In this document: positions 43,953-52,614 of the stretch, one piece after another
How the letters are laid out: each line of letters opens with the position of its first letter
How positions within the stretch are numbered: the first letter of the stretch is position 1
From: Halobacillus halophilus DSM 2266
GTDB lineage: Bacteria > Bacillota > Bacilli > Bacillales > Halobacillaceae
Assembly (NCBI RefSeq): GCF_000284515.1
Contig: NC_017668.1
Location: 3,224,001 to 3,288,000, forward strand
Length of the DNA stretch: 64,000 nt
Direction of reading: 5' to 3'
Made by a program: the position numbers and the translations under genes
Notes under the pieces: model-generated
Told to the model about the DNA's origin: nothing
Databases searched by the model: none
Seen by the model: only the letters and a program-made list of their open reading frames with translations

Positions 43953-44910
43953 ATGGTGGATATGGTTTTTCGTTGGACTCATAAGTATAGGACTGGCAGG
44001 ATGTGAATCCTCAAGTGGTAAAGGACAGACCGAAGAAACTTCTAAATCAGGAGAGGCAATCCAAATTGACAATTACGGAAGAGAGCTGTCCACCTCTGAA
44101 AAGCCGAATAACGTATTAACGCTTGGACCCAACACAACCGAACTATTTATAGCCTTAGGTCTTAGCGACCATGTCATCGGAAACAGCCTGGATAATCACA
44201 GTCGCGGGGCTTTACCAAAGTATGAAGAAGCCTATGAACAAATCCCGGAATTAACGTATGGCTCTGCTACGAGAGAAGCGGTATTAACGAGTGGCGCCGA
44301 CTTCATATATGGAATTGAATGGGAGTTTGGCAAAGAAGCCCTCAGCCTTGAAGAGTTGAAAGACTATGGTATAACTACCTATGTAAATCAAGCTACAACG
44401 TTAGATGAAATGTATAAGGAGATTATGGATATAGGGAAAATTTTTGAGGTAGAAGATCGAGCAGAAGACTTCGTTGCGGACCAAAAAGATAGAATTGCAA
44501 CTATAAAAGAACAAGTGCAAGGACAGGATCCTGTAGATGCGCTCGTTTATGATAGCGGCGGTGACGGAGTTTTCACGGCTGGAGGTACCAACTTTGAAAC
44601 ATTACTTATTGAATCAGCCGGCGGCAGGAATATTTTCGACGATATAACGGACAAGCAATGGGCAACCGTTAGTTATGAAGAGGTCGTAGCCAGAGATCCA
44701 GACGTCATTTTGATTCACGATTATGACGCACCTTCGGTGGAGCGGAAAATAGAAGACATAAAAAACCACCCCATTCTATCTGAGCTGGAGAGTGTAAAAA
44801 ATGAAAACTTTGTTTCCATTTCATTAGAAAGTGTTCTACCTGGAAATCGGATGGCTTACTCCGTTGAAACTTTCGCAGAAGGTTTCTATCCTGATTTGGT
44901 CGGTGAATAA
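43939..44910 (+). CDS. ABC importer substrate-binding lipoprotein
   Basis: A 323-residue type III (BtuF/FhuD-like) binding protein. Lipobox LAGC (Cys 22), then DNYGRELSTSEKPNNVLTLG, LFIALGLSDHVIGNSLD, TSGADFIYGIEWEFG, and SYEEVVARDPDVILIHDYD. TTG start with AAAGGAGAG upstream. It would capture a metal chelate at the membrane surface. Ligand not identifiable: iron-siderophore or cobalamin are the family norm; a nickel chelate is conceivable next to urease. Confidence 0.9.
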   Translation: MKKIKWWIWFFVGLISIGLAGCESSSGKGQTEETSKSGEAIQIDNYGRELSTSEKPNNVLTLGPNTTELFIALGLSDHVIGNSLDNHSRGALPKYEEAYEQIPELTYGSATREAVLTSGADFIYGIEWEFGKEALSLEELKDYGITTYVNQATTLDEMYKEIMDIGKIFEVEDRAEDFVADQKDRIATIKEQVQGQDPVDALVYDSGGDGVFTAGGTNFETLLIESAGGRNIFDDITDKQWATVSYEEVVARDPDVILIHDYDAPSVERKIEDIKNHPILSELESVKNENFVSISLESVLPGNRMAYSVETFAEGFYPDLVGE

Positions 44911-44959
44911 GTCAGCCGTTACCTCTACAGAAATTTCTTCAACATAATTTATAGTTTTA

Positions 44960-45000
44960 AAGGGACGGGTGAGAGAATTTTTCCCCCGTCCTTATTTATT
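44960..45000 (+). terminator. Terminator of the ABC importer operon
   Basis: Stem AGGGACGGG / CCCGTCCTT (44960-44998) followed by ATTTATT. Confidence 0.7.
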
Positions 45001-45177
45001 GGTTTTAAACTAAACCTATAAATATTGGCATGTTTTTTTACCAATAATCGAAACAGGGACTGGTGTTTATCATTAAATTAGAACTACTTCTCCAATTATG
45101 GTAAGTATCCGTATCTTCCTTCATGACTTTTCTTAAATAGCTCTATCGAAATCAACTAAATCCTCTTTATTATTTCT

Positions 45178-45252
45178 TTATTCTTCTGGTCCAACTCTCC
45201 AAGCTAATATTAAAACAGAAGTTGTGATTAGTAATGGTACGAAAATACTCAC
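45178..45252 (-). CDS. Single-helix microprotein (24 aa)
   Basis: Reads MSIFVPLLITTSVLILAW and then RVGPEE: one membrane helix and a short acidic tail. The start is GTG, seven to nine bases after GGGAGGAGG, an excellent site. It lies 42 bases after a 52-residue membrane protein on the same strand. The size is like KdpF or other regulatory microproteins, but no homolog is recognised. Confidence 0.5.
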   Translation of the reverse strand: MSIFVPLLITTSVLILAWRVGPEE

Positions 45253-45294
45253 CTTGCACCTCCTCCCTTCCAAGTGAAGCTCCCATTTTATAAT

Positions 45295-45453
45295 CTACTG
45301 TTTAGAGGTCCAGAATCTACTAAATAAATTCACAACTACCCATCCTGAAATTCCTCCTAACAATATAGGAAGCACATGATCAGGACGCCCCAAAACAAAA
45401 TACGTAACGACACATATCAGCAGGATCATACCGGCCTGACGTATTATATTCAT
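45295..45453 (-). CDS. Small membrane protein (52 aa)
   Basis: Two helices (IIRQAGMILLICVVTYFVLG and HVLPILLGGISGWVVVN) and a short basic end. AAGGGGG lies seven bases before the ATG. It precedes the 24-residue microprotein; both probably lie on one transcript. Unrecognised. Confidence 0.55.
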   Translation of the reverse strand: MNIIRQAGMILLICVVTYFVLGRPDHVLPILLGGISGWVVVNLFSRFWTSKQ

Positions 45454-45483
45454 TACATCCCCCTTTACCTTCGAACCACCCCA

Positions 45484-46024
45484 TCAGCCATGATGATCGT
45501 TGGTCAACCCAAATACATAATGATCAACATATTCACCATAAAGATGTTCAGACTTTTCAAGGCAGCCCTCTTTTTTTAAAATCCAGCCTCTTTGGAATAG
45601 CTAAACTTTTCTCATTTTCAGTTGCGGCTCGTATTTCAATTCTTTTTAAGTCTAGTTCTTGGAAGCAGTAATCTACAATGGCCTGACACGCTTGGGTCAT
45701 GAGTCCCTTTCCTTGAAAGGATTCTCCGAGCCAGTACCCGATAGAAGTCGATCGGTTGGACCAGTTGATCGTATGTAGTCCGGCCACACCTGCCAGTTCT
45801 CCTTTATACCAGATCCCAGCCTGAAAACCATCATTTTTGCAAAACTGATTTAATGTGCCCTTTATAAATTCCCTGGAGTTTTCCACAGATTTAGTAGCAT
45901 CAATCCATGGCAGCCATTGCCTTAGACTATCACGCGACGAATCGGTTAATTGAAATAACTCCTCCGCATGTCTTATCTCTAATAATCAAAGTACTGTATG
46001 TTCATTAATGACATGTGTAAACAT
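45484..46024 (-). pseudogene. RimJ/RimL-type GNAT gene with nonsense codon and frameshift
   Basis: From ATG 46024 the frame reads MFTHVINEHTVL, then TGA at 45986-45988 where the family has Arg, and continues LLEIRHAEELFQLTD, LRQWLPWID, TSIGYWLGESFQGKGLMTQA (acetyl-CoA motif) and IRAATENEKSLAIPKRL. In the A7 run near 45577 one extra base shifts it; removing it gives DFKKEGCLEKSEHLYGEYVD and HYVFGL to a stop at 45484. The two lesions make it a pseudogene unless they are sequence errors. A GTG at 45886 could begin a 109-residue remnant. Confidence 0.75.
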
Positions 46025-46047
46025 ATGTAAGCATCTTTTCCAGTCGT

Positions 46048-46812
46048 TTAAGGGGTTAACTCCGCTTCGGTGGAGAGTGTTTTTATCATTAATTTCAACA
46101 AAACCAGTGTCTGATCGTTTTCCTCAAAGAACTCTTGTATCCAGATCATTTCTACTTTTAAAAGGGATGTAATACGTTTAACCGCTTTTTCATGGGAAGA
46201 GGGAGTGACACACTCATAAACCTCAAGCATTGTCCTTCTCTTTTCTCGTGGCAAATGGGCATCAATCGCTTTAAGTCCGAGCCGGGAGCGATCTTTCGCA
46301 TATCGGTATAACATCACATTCGAGAGGTTGCTCATCACATATCGCAGCATCTCTTGCGCCCACACCGCATTGCCTCGTTCTTTCGCTTTCTTGTATTGAA
46401 ACAAAAACCAGGCTACATCAATGACGTGATCCTTAAATTCAGCTTCAGATAGCGTTAATTTATGCTCGGTCTGATACTTGTCCATGAGATGATCCGGATC
46501 GTACAGAACCGTAAAATAATCTTTATTTTGAAAAGTCTTTTCTGTAACGGTAAATAGATCCACATGAAGCCAGTCTTCGTAGATCCCTATAATTTGAGGA
46601 GCTATGATGAAAATGTCGTCGTAAAACATGGGATCCTTATACGCTCTGAGATGATTCAGTCTGCGTGATAGAAAGGCTTTTTCATCCTCTTCTTTTACTA
46701 GACAATACAAGTCAATATCGGAGTGCTGATCGTGCTCGTTTCTGCCCATCGATCCTTTTAAAAATATACTTTGGACACCAGGGTCTTCTTTTAAACGGTT
46801 CACTAGTATCAA
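46048..46812 (-). CDS. Nucleotidyltransferase-fold protein, N-terminus frameshifted
   Basis: The body is a nucleotidyltransferase: FLKGSMGRNEHDQHSDIDLY (G-S and D-x-D metal motif), with an all-helical C-terminal half like aminoglycoside adenylyltransferases (WFLFQYKKAKERGNAVWAQE). The natural start is probably ATG 46831 after AGAGGTGA, reading MRQEQAVDT; that frame needs one base removed near 46803 to join LVNRLKEDPGVQSIF. As sequenced, only a TTG at 46812 without a binding site opens the long frame. Substrate unknown. Confidence 0.7.
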   Translation of the reverse strand: MILVNRLKEDPGVQSIFLKGSMGRNEHDQHSDIDLYCLVKEEDEKAFLSRRLNHLRAYKDPMFYDDIFIIAPQIIGIYEDWLHVDLFTVTEKTFQNKDYFTVLYDPDHLMDKYQTEHKLTLSEAEFKDHVIDVAWFLFQYKKAKERGNAVWAQEMLRYVMSNLSNVMLYRYAKDRSRLGLKAIDAHLPREKRRTMLEVYECVTPSSHEKAVKRITSLLKVEMIWIQEFFEENDQTLVLLKLMIKTLSTEAELTP

Positions 46813-47033
46813 CAGCTTGTTCCTGACGCATCCTGATCACCTCTTTAGGATTAGTAAAAATAAATATTAAGCCATCATATCCTTTTATACCAAAATTTCC
46901 AACACTATTCTAAAATTTCCACATCCCTTTAAAGAAGTATGCACGTAATCGAGGCCCAGAATGAATCTATTAATATTGATCTTAGGTAAAGCATAGTATG
47001 ATATGTGTTTTCTATAGGGGGGGAACAGACTTG

Positions 47034-47525
47034 ATGAATGAGGAACTTCAAAGATTATTTAATCGTTTAATTGAAATTGAACACGTATCTACTACTTTGT
47101 ATTTGGCGATGTCAGCTTATATGGGAAAAGAAAATTACACGGGGATGGCAAATTGGCTGCGTCTGCAATCGAATGAAGAGCGGGCTCATTTATTAAAACT
47201 AATCGATTTCGTTGTAGATAAAAACGGAACGGTTGAATTGACAGCTGTGCCCGCACAGCCAAGTAATTTTGGAACACCGTTAGAAACATTCCAAAAAGTA
47301 TTGGAACACGAGCAATTTGTAACGAATTCTTATCGGCAGGCTTATAACTATGCGATACAAGTAGATCCTCAGTCGGCCGTTATCATTCAGGATTTTCTCA
47401 GAGAACAAATTGATGAAGAAGCTCAAACCCAAACTATAGTCGACCGCTTGATCTTAGCTCAAAATCAGCCATCAGCTCTTTTACTTTTAGACCAAGAGCT
47501 GGGGCAGAGGCAAGCTGCAGGCTAA
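47034..47525 (+). CDS. Ferritin
   Basis: A 163-residue ferritin. The ferroxidase ligands are visible: LFNRLIEIEHVSTTLYLAM (first Glu), RLQSNEERAHLLKLIDFV (E-x-x-H) and EHEQFVTNSYRQAYNYA plus DFLREQIDEEAQTQT in the second half of the bundle. The ATG at 47034 follows GGGGGGAA; 12 open codons upstream have no site. It oxidises and stores iron. It lies 55 bases before a second ferritin-like gene on the same strand. Confidence 0.87.
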   Translation: MNEELQRLFNRLIEIEHVSTTLYLAMSAYMGKENYTGMANWLRLQSNEERAHLLKLIDFVVDKNGTVELTAVPAQPSNFGTPLETFQKVLEHEQFVTNSYRQAYNYAIQVDPQSAVIIQDFLREQIDEEAQTQTIVDRLILAQNQPSALLLLDQELGQRQAAG

Positions 47526-47580
47526 GCACACGGCACTTTTAAGCTTTTTGTTAAAAGTACAGGTTTGAAAGGGGGATAAG

Positions 47581-48093
47581 ATGAGCTATACAATTCCGGG
47601 AGGCCAGCCACAGGGAAAACCGATCTTTGTCACCAGCAAATTAAGGGAAGCCATGGTTGCCGAGTTAACCGCCATCAATGACTATACATTCCATATTGCC
47701 AACTCAAAAATGAAAGAGGTTAATAAAGTCTGGAGAATGATCATGTTAGATGAAAAGAAACATTACGGCATGTTTCTAACCTTGTTACGGAAATACGATC
47801 CCGCACAATATCAAGCTTATGTCTATTTCCACAATACCAAAGAGGAGGTAACAGAACCGGTTCAACATTACACCCCTGATTATGATAACCAATTAATCAT
47901 GAATCTTATTAGAAAAGATCTTAAAGGGGAACTGGAAGCAGCCGTACTGTATGATGAATATGCAGAAAAAATTACTTACCCTGATGTCAAACAGGTTTTC
48001 GCTTCCATTAGTCGAGATGAGAAGTACCATGTGGAGCACTTAACAAAGCTCTTGCTCCGTTATGATTCCGACCCATACAATGGTCTGCAATAA
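47581..48093 (+). CDS. Rubrerythrin-like ferritin-superfamily protein
   Basis: A 170-residue four-helix protein with two di-iron half-motifs: REAMVAELTAINDYTFHIA with MIMLDEKKHYGMFL, and DLKGELEAAVLYDEYAEKI with ISRDEKYHVEHLTKLL (E...D-E-x-x-H repeated). It lacks the rubredoxin Cys domain. The N-terminal MSYTIPGGQPQGKPIFV is a flexible extension. GAAAGGGGG precedes the ATG. A peroxide- or iron-handling role next to ferritin is likely; an iron-cargo protein is possible but no encapsulin gene is near. Confidence 0.82.
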   Translation: MSYTIPGGQPQGKPIFVTSKLREAMVAELTAINDYTFHIANSKMKEVNKVWRMIMLDEKKHYGMFLTLLRKYDPAQYQAYVYFHNTKEEVTEPVQHYTPDYDNQLIMNLIRKDLKGELEAAVLYDEYAEKITYPDVKQVFASISRDEKYHVEHLTKLLLRYDSDPYNGLQ

Positions 48094-48127
48094 TCTACGC
48101 AAGTAAACAATTAAATGAATTAACATG

Positions 48128-48164
48128 TCCGAACCATCCTTCTCTTGAGGGTGGTCTCTTTGAT
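48128..48164 (+). terminator. Possible terminator of the ferritin pair
   Basis: Imperfect stem ACCATCC / GGGTGGT followed by CTCTTTG, 40 bases past the second ferritin-like gene. The 220 bases after it up to 48373 hold no supported gene. Confidence 0.45.
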
Positions 48165-48373
48165 TAAACGGCCCCAACGTACTATAGGACATGAGTGAAA
48201 CCAACGGACAAAATCAGACGAATGAAGATCCCGGACAGCTCGAATAATGAAGAATCATAGAAGACAGCAAGGATCGCCCATGATAAAATAGATAATAATA
48301 GTTTTTTGATAATAGGGAACTTTTAAGTAGTCATGTAGTCATAATCGAAATTATTCTGAGGAGGGCCTGAGCA

Positions 48374-48685
48374 ATGGAACGGAAGGAAATCGATGAGCAA
48401 GTCATTCACCAATACAAGCAGGATGAACAGAAGATGATCTTAATTTTTGCTCAATGGTGTGTAAACAACGAGTTGGATCCTTTCGAAATTTATCGAAAAG
48501 CTTATCCAAATCAGCCAACGAATACTGCTTTGGAAGATGCCGCCGAATTAACACTCCCACCATCAGAAGCCCACCAGATCTCCGTAGAAACTTTATTAGA
48601 AATCTTATCTTTATTTGGTAACGACGACCTTGCCTTTGTAGTTAATGACGAATGGAGTCAACTGGAAAGGAAAAATAATAAATAA
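48374..48685 (+). CDS. Conserved hypothetical protein (103 aa)
   Basis: A soluble, mostly helical protein: MERKEIDEQVIHQYKQDEQ, LIFAQWCVNNELDPFEIYRK, then SVETLLEILSLFGNDDLAFV. It looks like a compact conserved Bacillaceae protein, with no metal motif or signal peptide. GAGGAGGG lies about ten bases before the ATG. The next gene is convergent across a strong terminator. Function unknown. Confidence 0.7.
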   Translation: MERKEIDEQVIHQYKQDEQKMILIFAQWCVNNELDPFEIYRKAYPNQPTNTALEDAAELTLPPSEAHQISVETLLEILSLFGNDDLAFVVNDEWSQLERKNNK

Positions 48686-48764
48686 CCGCTACTAAAGAAC
48701 AGCTTACCTAACACAGAAAAATGTTTTATACAGGAAGCTGCTTCTTATACTGCAGCTCATTTTA

Positions 48765-48804
48765 TAAAAGGCTCCGTCGATTTCCGACGGAGCCTTTTAC
48801 ATTT
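48765..48804. terminator. Bidirectional terminator
   Basis: Stem AAAAGGCTCCGTCG / CGACGGAGCCTTTT with a five-base loop, between two convergent genes. Confidence 0.92.
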
Positions 48805-48830
48805 TGAAATATACGAGGGTTAAACAGACT

Positions 48831-49619
48831 CTACAAAGATTCCACATTCATCTTAATTGCTCTAGTAGCCATAAACGTTTTAATATGCTGGTCTACTATT
48901 CTCGCACCTCCAAAATCGTCCTCATAAAAACCGGTTAACACAAATCCTGCCTCCATCTGTCCCTGAATCTGGTCTTCCAGCGTGTGAGCGTATTCTATGG
49001 TCTGGCCTGAATCGATGTAATCCTGAACTTCATCTTCAGGCAGATAATCCAACGTGGAAGAAGGAATGGAGTGCTTCACGTCAAGAATCCCTTTTCTCTC
49101 TTGGTTATCATCAAAAATCCATAATAAAGGATTCGTAAAGCCGGCAATGAATATACCCTTATCCTTCAATACTCTTGATACCTCGCGCCATACAACATGA
49201 ACATCTTTTACAAACAAGTTAGACACAGGGTTAATGACCATATCAAAACGTTCATCTTCAAAATCACGAAGGTCCGACATATCCCCCTGCACAGTTTTTA
49301 AAGTCAATCCCTCTCGCTTGGCTACCTTTTCATCTTGTTCCAACTGCTTTTTGGATAGATCCATAACCGTTACATCTGCTCCTGCTGCAGCCAGGACCGG
49401 TGCCTGCTGACCTCCTCCTGAAGCTAAACAGAGAATTTTTAACCCTGCCACTGAATCTGGAAACCAGTTTCTTGGCACCGATTTTTCTGTGGTGACTGTA
49501 ATTTTCCAATCCCCTGCTTTACTTTTTTCAATCACATCACGGCTTACAGATTGGGTGTATCTCGAACCTTCCTCCACCTTATTATCCCAGGCATGACTGT
49601 TTTGTTTTGTTGTATCCAT
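48831..49619 (-). CDS. SAM-dependent class I methyltransferase
   Basis: A 262-residue Rossmann methyltransferase. Motif I is ILCLASGGGQQAPVLAAAG, motif post-I VTVMDLSKKQLEQDE, motif II LRDFEDERFDMVINPVS and motif III VLKDKGIFIAGFT. The substrate-side region after residue 160 is typical of UbiE/YcgJ relatives. TAAGGAGGA lies before the ATG. Acceptor unknown. Cytoplasmic and monocistronic. Confidence 0.88.
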   Translation of the reverse strand: MDTTKQNSHAWDNKVEEGSRYTQSVSRDVIEKSKAGDWKITVTTEKSVPRNWFPDSVAGLKILCLASGGGQQAPVLAAAGADVTVMDLSKKQLEQDEKVAKREGLTLKTVQGDMSDLRDFEDERFDMVINPVSNLFVKDVHVVWREVSRVLKDKGIFIAGFTNPLLWIFDDNQERKGILDVKHSIPSSTLDYLPEDEVQDYIDSGQTIEYAHTLEDQIQGQMEAGFVLTGFYEDDFGGARIVDQHIKTFMATRAIKMNVESL

Positions 49620-49688
49620 CGTATTTCCTCCTTACACGTGAGCTGGAAAAATATGTGCTTACTAGTTACCGTTGGCAAAGCATTTATT

Positions 49689-51029
49689 CTACGTATCTGC
49701 CTTTTCTTCTTCATTGCTAGCTTCATCAGCATCCACGGTTACCAGCGCTTTTTTAACTCGATTATCGGCTATCTTCACGACTTCAAAAGTTAGATGTTTA
49801 TAATCAATCACTGGCCGTTCCTGTTCTGACGGGATGTACCCTAACTCGTGAAGTAGAAATCCGCTGAGCGTATCCAGCTCTTCCGTAGGGAATTGAACGT
49901 TCAATACTTCTTCCAATTCCCAGAGACGGGCCATGCCGTGGATTTCATACTGATAAGGAGATAGTTGTTTGATTTCCTGTTCTTCATAAGATCCTGCTTC
50001 GATATTTTCACTATAGATTTCCCCGACGATTTCTTCGATGACGTCTTCAATCGTAACCAGTCCTTCCGTGCCGCCGAATTCATCAAGGACGATCGCAATA
50101 TGAACATTGTTCCTTTGCATGGATGTGAATAGGACATCTATGGTCTGGGACTCCAGAACGAAGTATGGTTTCCGGATGACCTCGAGCAGATCGAAATCTT
50201 TATCCTGCCTTAAAAATTGAAAGAGATCTTTTGCATGAAGCACGCCAATAATATTATCGCGGTCTTCTTCATATACCGGAAATCGGGTAAAACGCTCTTT
50301 GTTGACCACTTCCAGGACTTGATCGAGATTCGCGTCGATTGGGATCACGCACATATCGGTTCGGTGCGTGATAATATCAGAAGCAAGCTTGTCATTGAAT
50401 TCAAAGATGTTATTAATCATCACCTTTTCATCTTTGTTGATAGTCCCACGCTCCCTGCCGATATCGACCATCATACGGATATCTTCTTCGGTAGCTTCCT
50501 CATTCTGCGCATGGGGGTCCACGCCAAATAAACGTACGACTGTATTCGTAGAAAAGGTAAGAATTTTAACAATGGGGGATGTTATTTTTGCCATTATAGA
50601 AATCGGAGCAGCCGCAAAGTTAGAGATGACTTCCGCACGCTGCAATGCCAACTGCTTCGGGACAAGCTCCCCAAACACCAGAGTAAAATACGACAGGATG
50701 ACAGTAATGACAACGACCGAAATTGTATTTAGTATTTCAATCGAAATCGGGACTCCCATGTTATGCAAGGCTTGTGCCAATGGATCAGCAAAGAAATCGG
50801 CCGCAAACGCACTTGATAGAAAACCTGCGAGCGTAATGCCAATTTGAATCGTACTTAAGAATAAGCTCGGCTTCGAAATAAGATTATGTAACGTTTGGGC
50901 TTTGCGGTCGCCATTGTCAGCCATACGCTTCACTTTATTATCATTTAAATTGACCAGTGCAAGCTCGGAAGCCGCAAAGAAAGCATTTACTAGAATTAAA
51001 ACAATAAGGGTGATAATTGCTGTAGTCAA
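49689..51029 (-). CDS. CNNM/CorC (HlyC) family membrane protein
   Basis: A 446-residue protein. The DUF21 (CNNM) membrane domain has SELALVNLNDNKVKRMADNG, IQIGITLAGFLSSAFAADFF and GELVPKQLALQRAE; two CBS domains follow (MCVIPIDANLDQVLEVV and VFELQSQTI-like VLESQTIDVLFTSM) and the CorC_HlyC domain closes the protein. The start is TTG at 51029, eight bases after GGAGG. Relatives (MpfA) export magnesium; manganese or cobalt are alternatives. It is 200 bases downstream of a paralog, beyond a terminator. Confidence 0.87.
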   Translation of the reverse strand: MTTAIITLIVLILVNAFFAASELALVNLNDNKVKRMADNGDRKAQTLHNLISKPSLFLSTIQIGITLAGFLSSAFAADFFADPLAQALHNMGVPISIEILNTISVVVITVILSYFTLVFGELVPKQLALQRAEVISNFAAAPISIMAKITSPIVKILTFSTNTVVRLFGVDPHAQNEEATEEDIRMMVDIGRERGTINKDEKVMINNIFEFNDKLASDIITHRTDMCVIPIDANLDQVLEVVNKERFTRFPVYEEDRDNIIGVLHAKDLFQFLRQDKDFDLLEVIRKPYFVLESQTIDVLFTSMQRNNVHIAIVLDEFGGTEGLVTIEDVIEEIVGEIYSENIEAGSYEEQEIKQLSPYQYEIHGMARLWELEEVLNVQFPTEELDTLSGFLLHELGYIPSEQERPVIDYKHLTFEVVKIADNRVKKALVTVDADEASNEEEKADT

Positions 51030-51148
51030 CGAACCATCCTCCAAAGTCCTGCACATTTTGTATTCAGTATAGATGGTAGCTGAAATGGATGCAATTCGAT
51101 TATTGGAATAATGAGGATTTACTTCCTTTAGCACCTATACGCTTTGTT

Positions 51149-51196
51149 TTAAAAAAGCCCTCCCAAGTACATTTAACTTAAGGAGGGCTTTTCATT
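51149..51196 (-). terminator. Terminator between the two CorC-type genes
   Basis: Stem AAAAGCCCTCC / GGAGGGCTTTT with a 17-base loop, ending on the minus strand in TTTTTT. Confidence 0.88.
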
Positions 51197-51223
51197 CGTT
51201 TTCAGTGGGAATGTAAGCAGATA

Positions 51224-52525
51224 TTAATTGGTTGGTAGGTGAACGGCAACTTTTTTAATCTGATAATGATCTGTTTCAAGTATCGTCCAGTGATATCCTT
51301 CCTTTTCTAATTTCCCATGGGGCTGAATATCCACCAGATGCATTTGCAGCCAGCCCCCTATCGTATCAATTTGTTCTTTTTCTTGAAATAAAACACCTAA
51401 TGCGTTTTCTATTTCCGAAAGCAGCGTTTTACCATTGAAGTGGTAAAGTCGATCTTCTACTTTGTTGATATCTCTCGTTTCACTTGAGTCGAATTCATCA
51501 CGAATTTCTCCTACGATTTCTTCCAGGATATCTTCCATCGTTACCATTCCAGCACTGCCCCCATATTCATCCACGAGCAAGGTGACATGAACTTGTTCTT
51601 TCTTCATGTTCATGAGCACTTGCTGAACGGGTGTACTTTCAAGCATGAAAGGTACGGGCTGAATATACTCTTCAAGAGAAATATGCTCTCCGCTTCCATA
51701 ATCCAACAATAACTTTTTTACGTTTACAAATCCGATAATCTTATCTTTATCTCCGTCTTCTGTTACGGGGTATCGTGTATGTTTATATGTTTTAACAATA
51801 TTCATGATTTCTTCATGTGTCATATCTTTCGTTAAAGTAACCATTTCGGTACGAGGTACCATAACATCTTGAGCTACTCGTTCATCGAAAGTGAATATCT
51901 TCTGCATATAGGTCAATTCCGTTTGGTTAATTTCTCCACTTTGACAGCTTTGAGCCATTATAATTTTAAGCTCTTCTTCAGAATGGGCTTGATCATGCGT
52001 AGCAGGTTCCACACCAAAGATACGAAGAAACATACGTGCTGACCCATTTAACGTCCAAATAAACGGAAACATAAGTTTTCCAAACCAATAAAGAGGAGGT
52101 GCTAGTAACAGCGTCATTTTTTCTGCAAATTGGATAGCCAAAGTTTTGGGAGCCAATTCGCCGATAACTACGTGTAAGAAAGTGACTAAGGAAAATGCGG
52201 CCACAAACGAAATAACAGCTGCCAACGCCTGTGATACGCCGAGGCTATCAAATAAAGGGTACAACAGCCTCTCCACCGTCGGTTTTCCTAACCATCCAAG
52301 ACCTAAGGCTGTTACGGTAATACCGAGTTGACATGCAGAAAGATAATAATCCAGCTCTCCAGCTACTTTTTTTGCTTTTACAGCTTTTTTATTTCCTTCA
52401 TCTATTAACTGATCTAACCGGGAAAGTCTCACCTTAACCACAGCAAACTCTGATCCTACAAAAAAGGCAGTTAATAGGATTAAAAGCACAACTAAAAGCA
52501 AATTCGTTACGAGTATAATGTCCAA
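51224..52525 (-). CDS. CNNM/CorC (HlyC) family membrane protein, paralog
   Basis: A 433-residue paralog of the next gene with the same order: DUF21 membrane part (SEFAVVKVRLSRLDQLIDEG, CQLGITVTALGLGWLGKPT, GELAPKTLAIQFAE), CBS pair (MVTLTKDMTHEEIMNIV, MLESTPVQQVLMNM), CorC_HlyC domain. The start is not clear: TTG at 52525 follows AGGGGA, another TTG at 52558 lacks a site. A small hairpin CCCC-GGGG lies in that leader. Probably a divalent-cation exporter; it shares the riboswitch transcript with the Spo0M-like gene. Confidence 0.86.
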   Translation of the reverse strand: MDIILVTNLLLVVLLILLTAFFVGSEFAVVKVRLSRLDQLIDEGNKKAVKAKKVAGELDYYLSACQLGITVTALGLGWLGKPTVERLLYPLFDSLGVSQALAAVISFVAAFSLVTFLHVVIGELAPKTLAIQFAEKMTLLLAPPLYWFGKLMFPFIWTLNGSARMFLRIFGVEPATHDQAHSEEELKIIMAQSCQSGEINQTELTYMQKIFTFDERVAQDVMVPRTEMVTLTKDMTHEEIMNIVKTYKHTRYPVTEDGDKDKIIGFVNVKKLLLDYGSGEHISLEEYIQPVPFMLESTPVQQVLMNMKKEQVHVTLLVDEYGGSAGMVTMEDILEEIVGEIRDEFDSSETRDINKVEDRLYHFNGKTLLSEIENALGVLFQEKEQIDTIGGWLQMHLVDIQPHGKLEKEGYHWTILETDHYQIKKVAVHLPTN

Positions 52526-52614
52526 TAAGTCCCCTGAAAAACGGGGATTCACCTCCAAATTTTTTAAAGCTTAGTAAATAGTATTACGATGTTAACTATT
52601 AAATCACTTCCTGA

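Noticed and set aside
47581-48093. Iron-cargo protein of an encapsulin
   Set aside because: No encapsulin shell gene is near and no clear C-terminal targeting peptide was seen.
48192-48248. 17-codon frame MSETNGQNQTNEDPGQ...
   Set aside because: Weak binding site and very short; not enough support.
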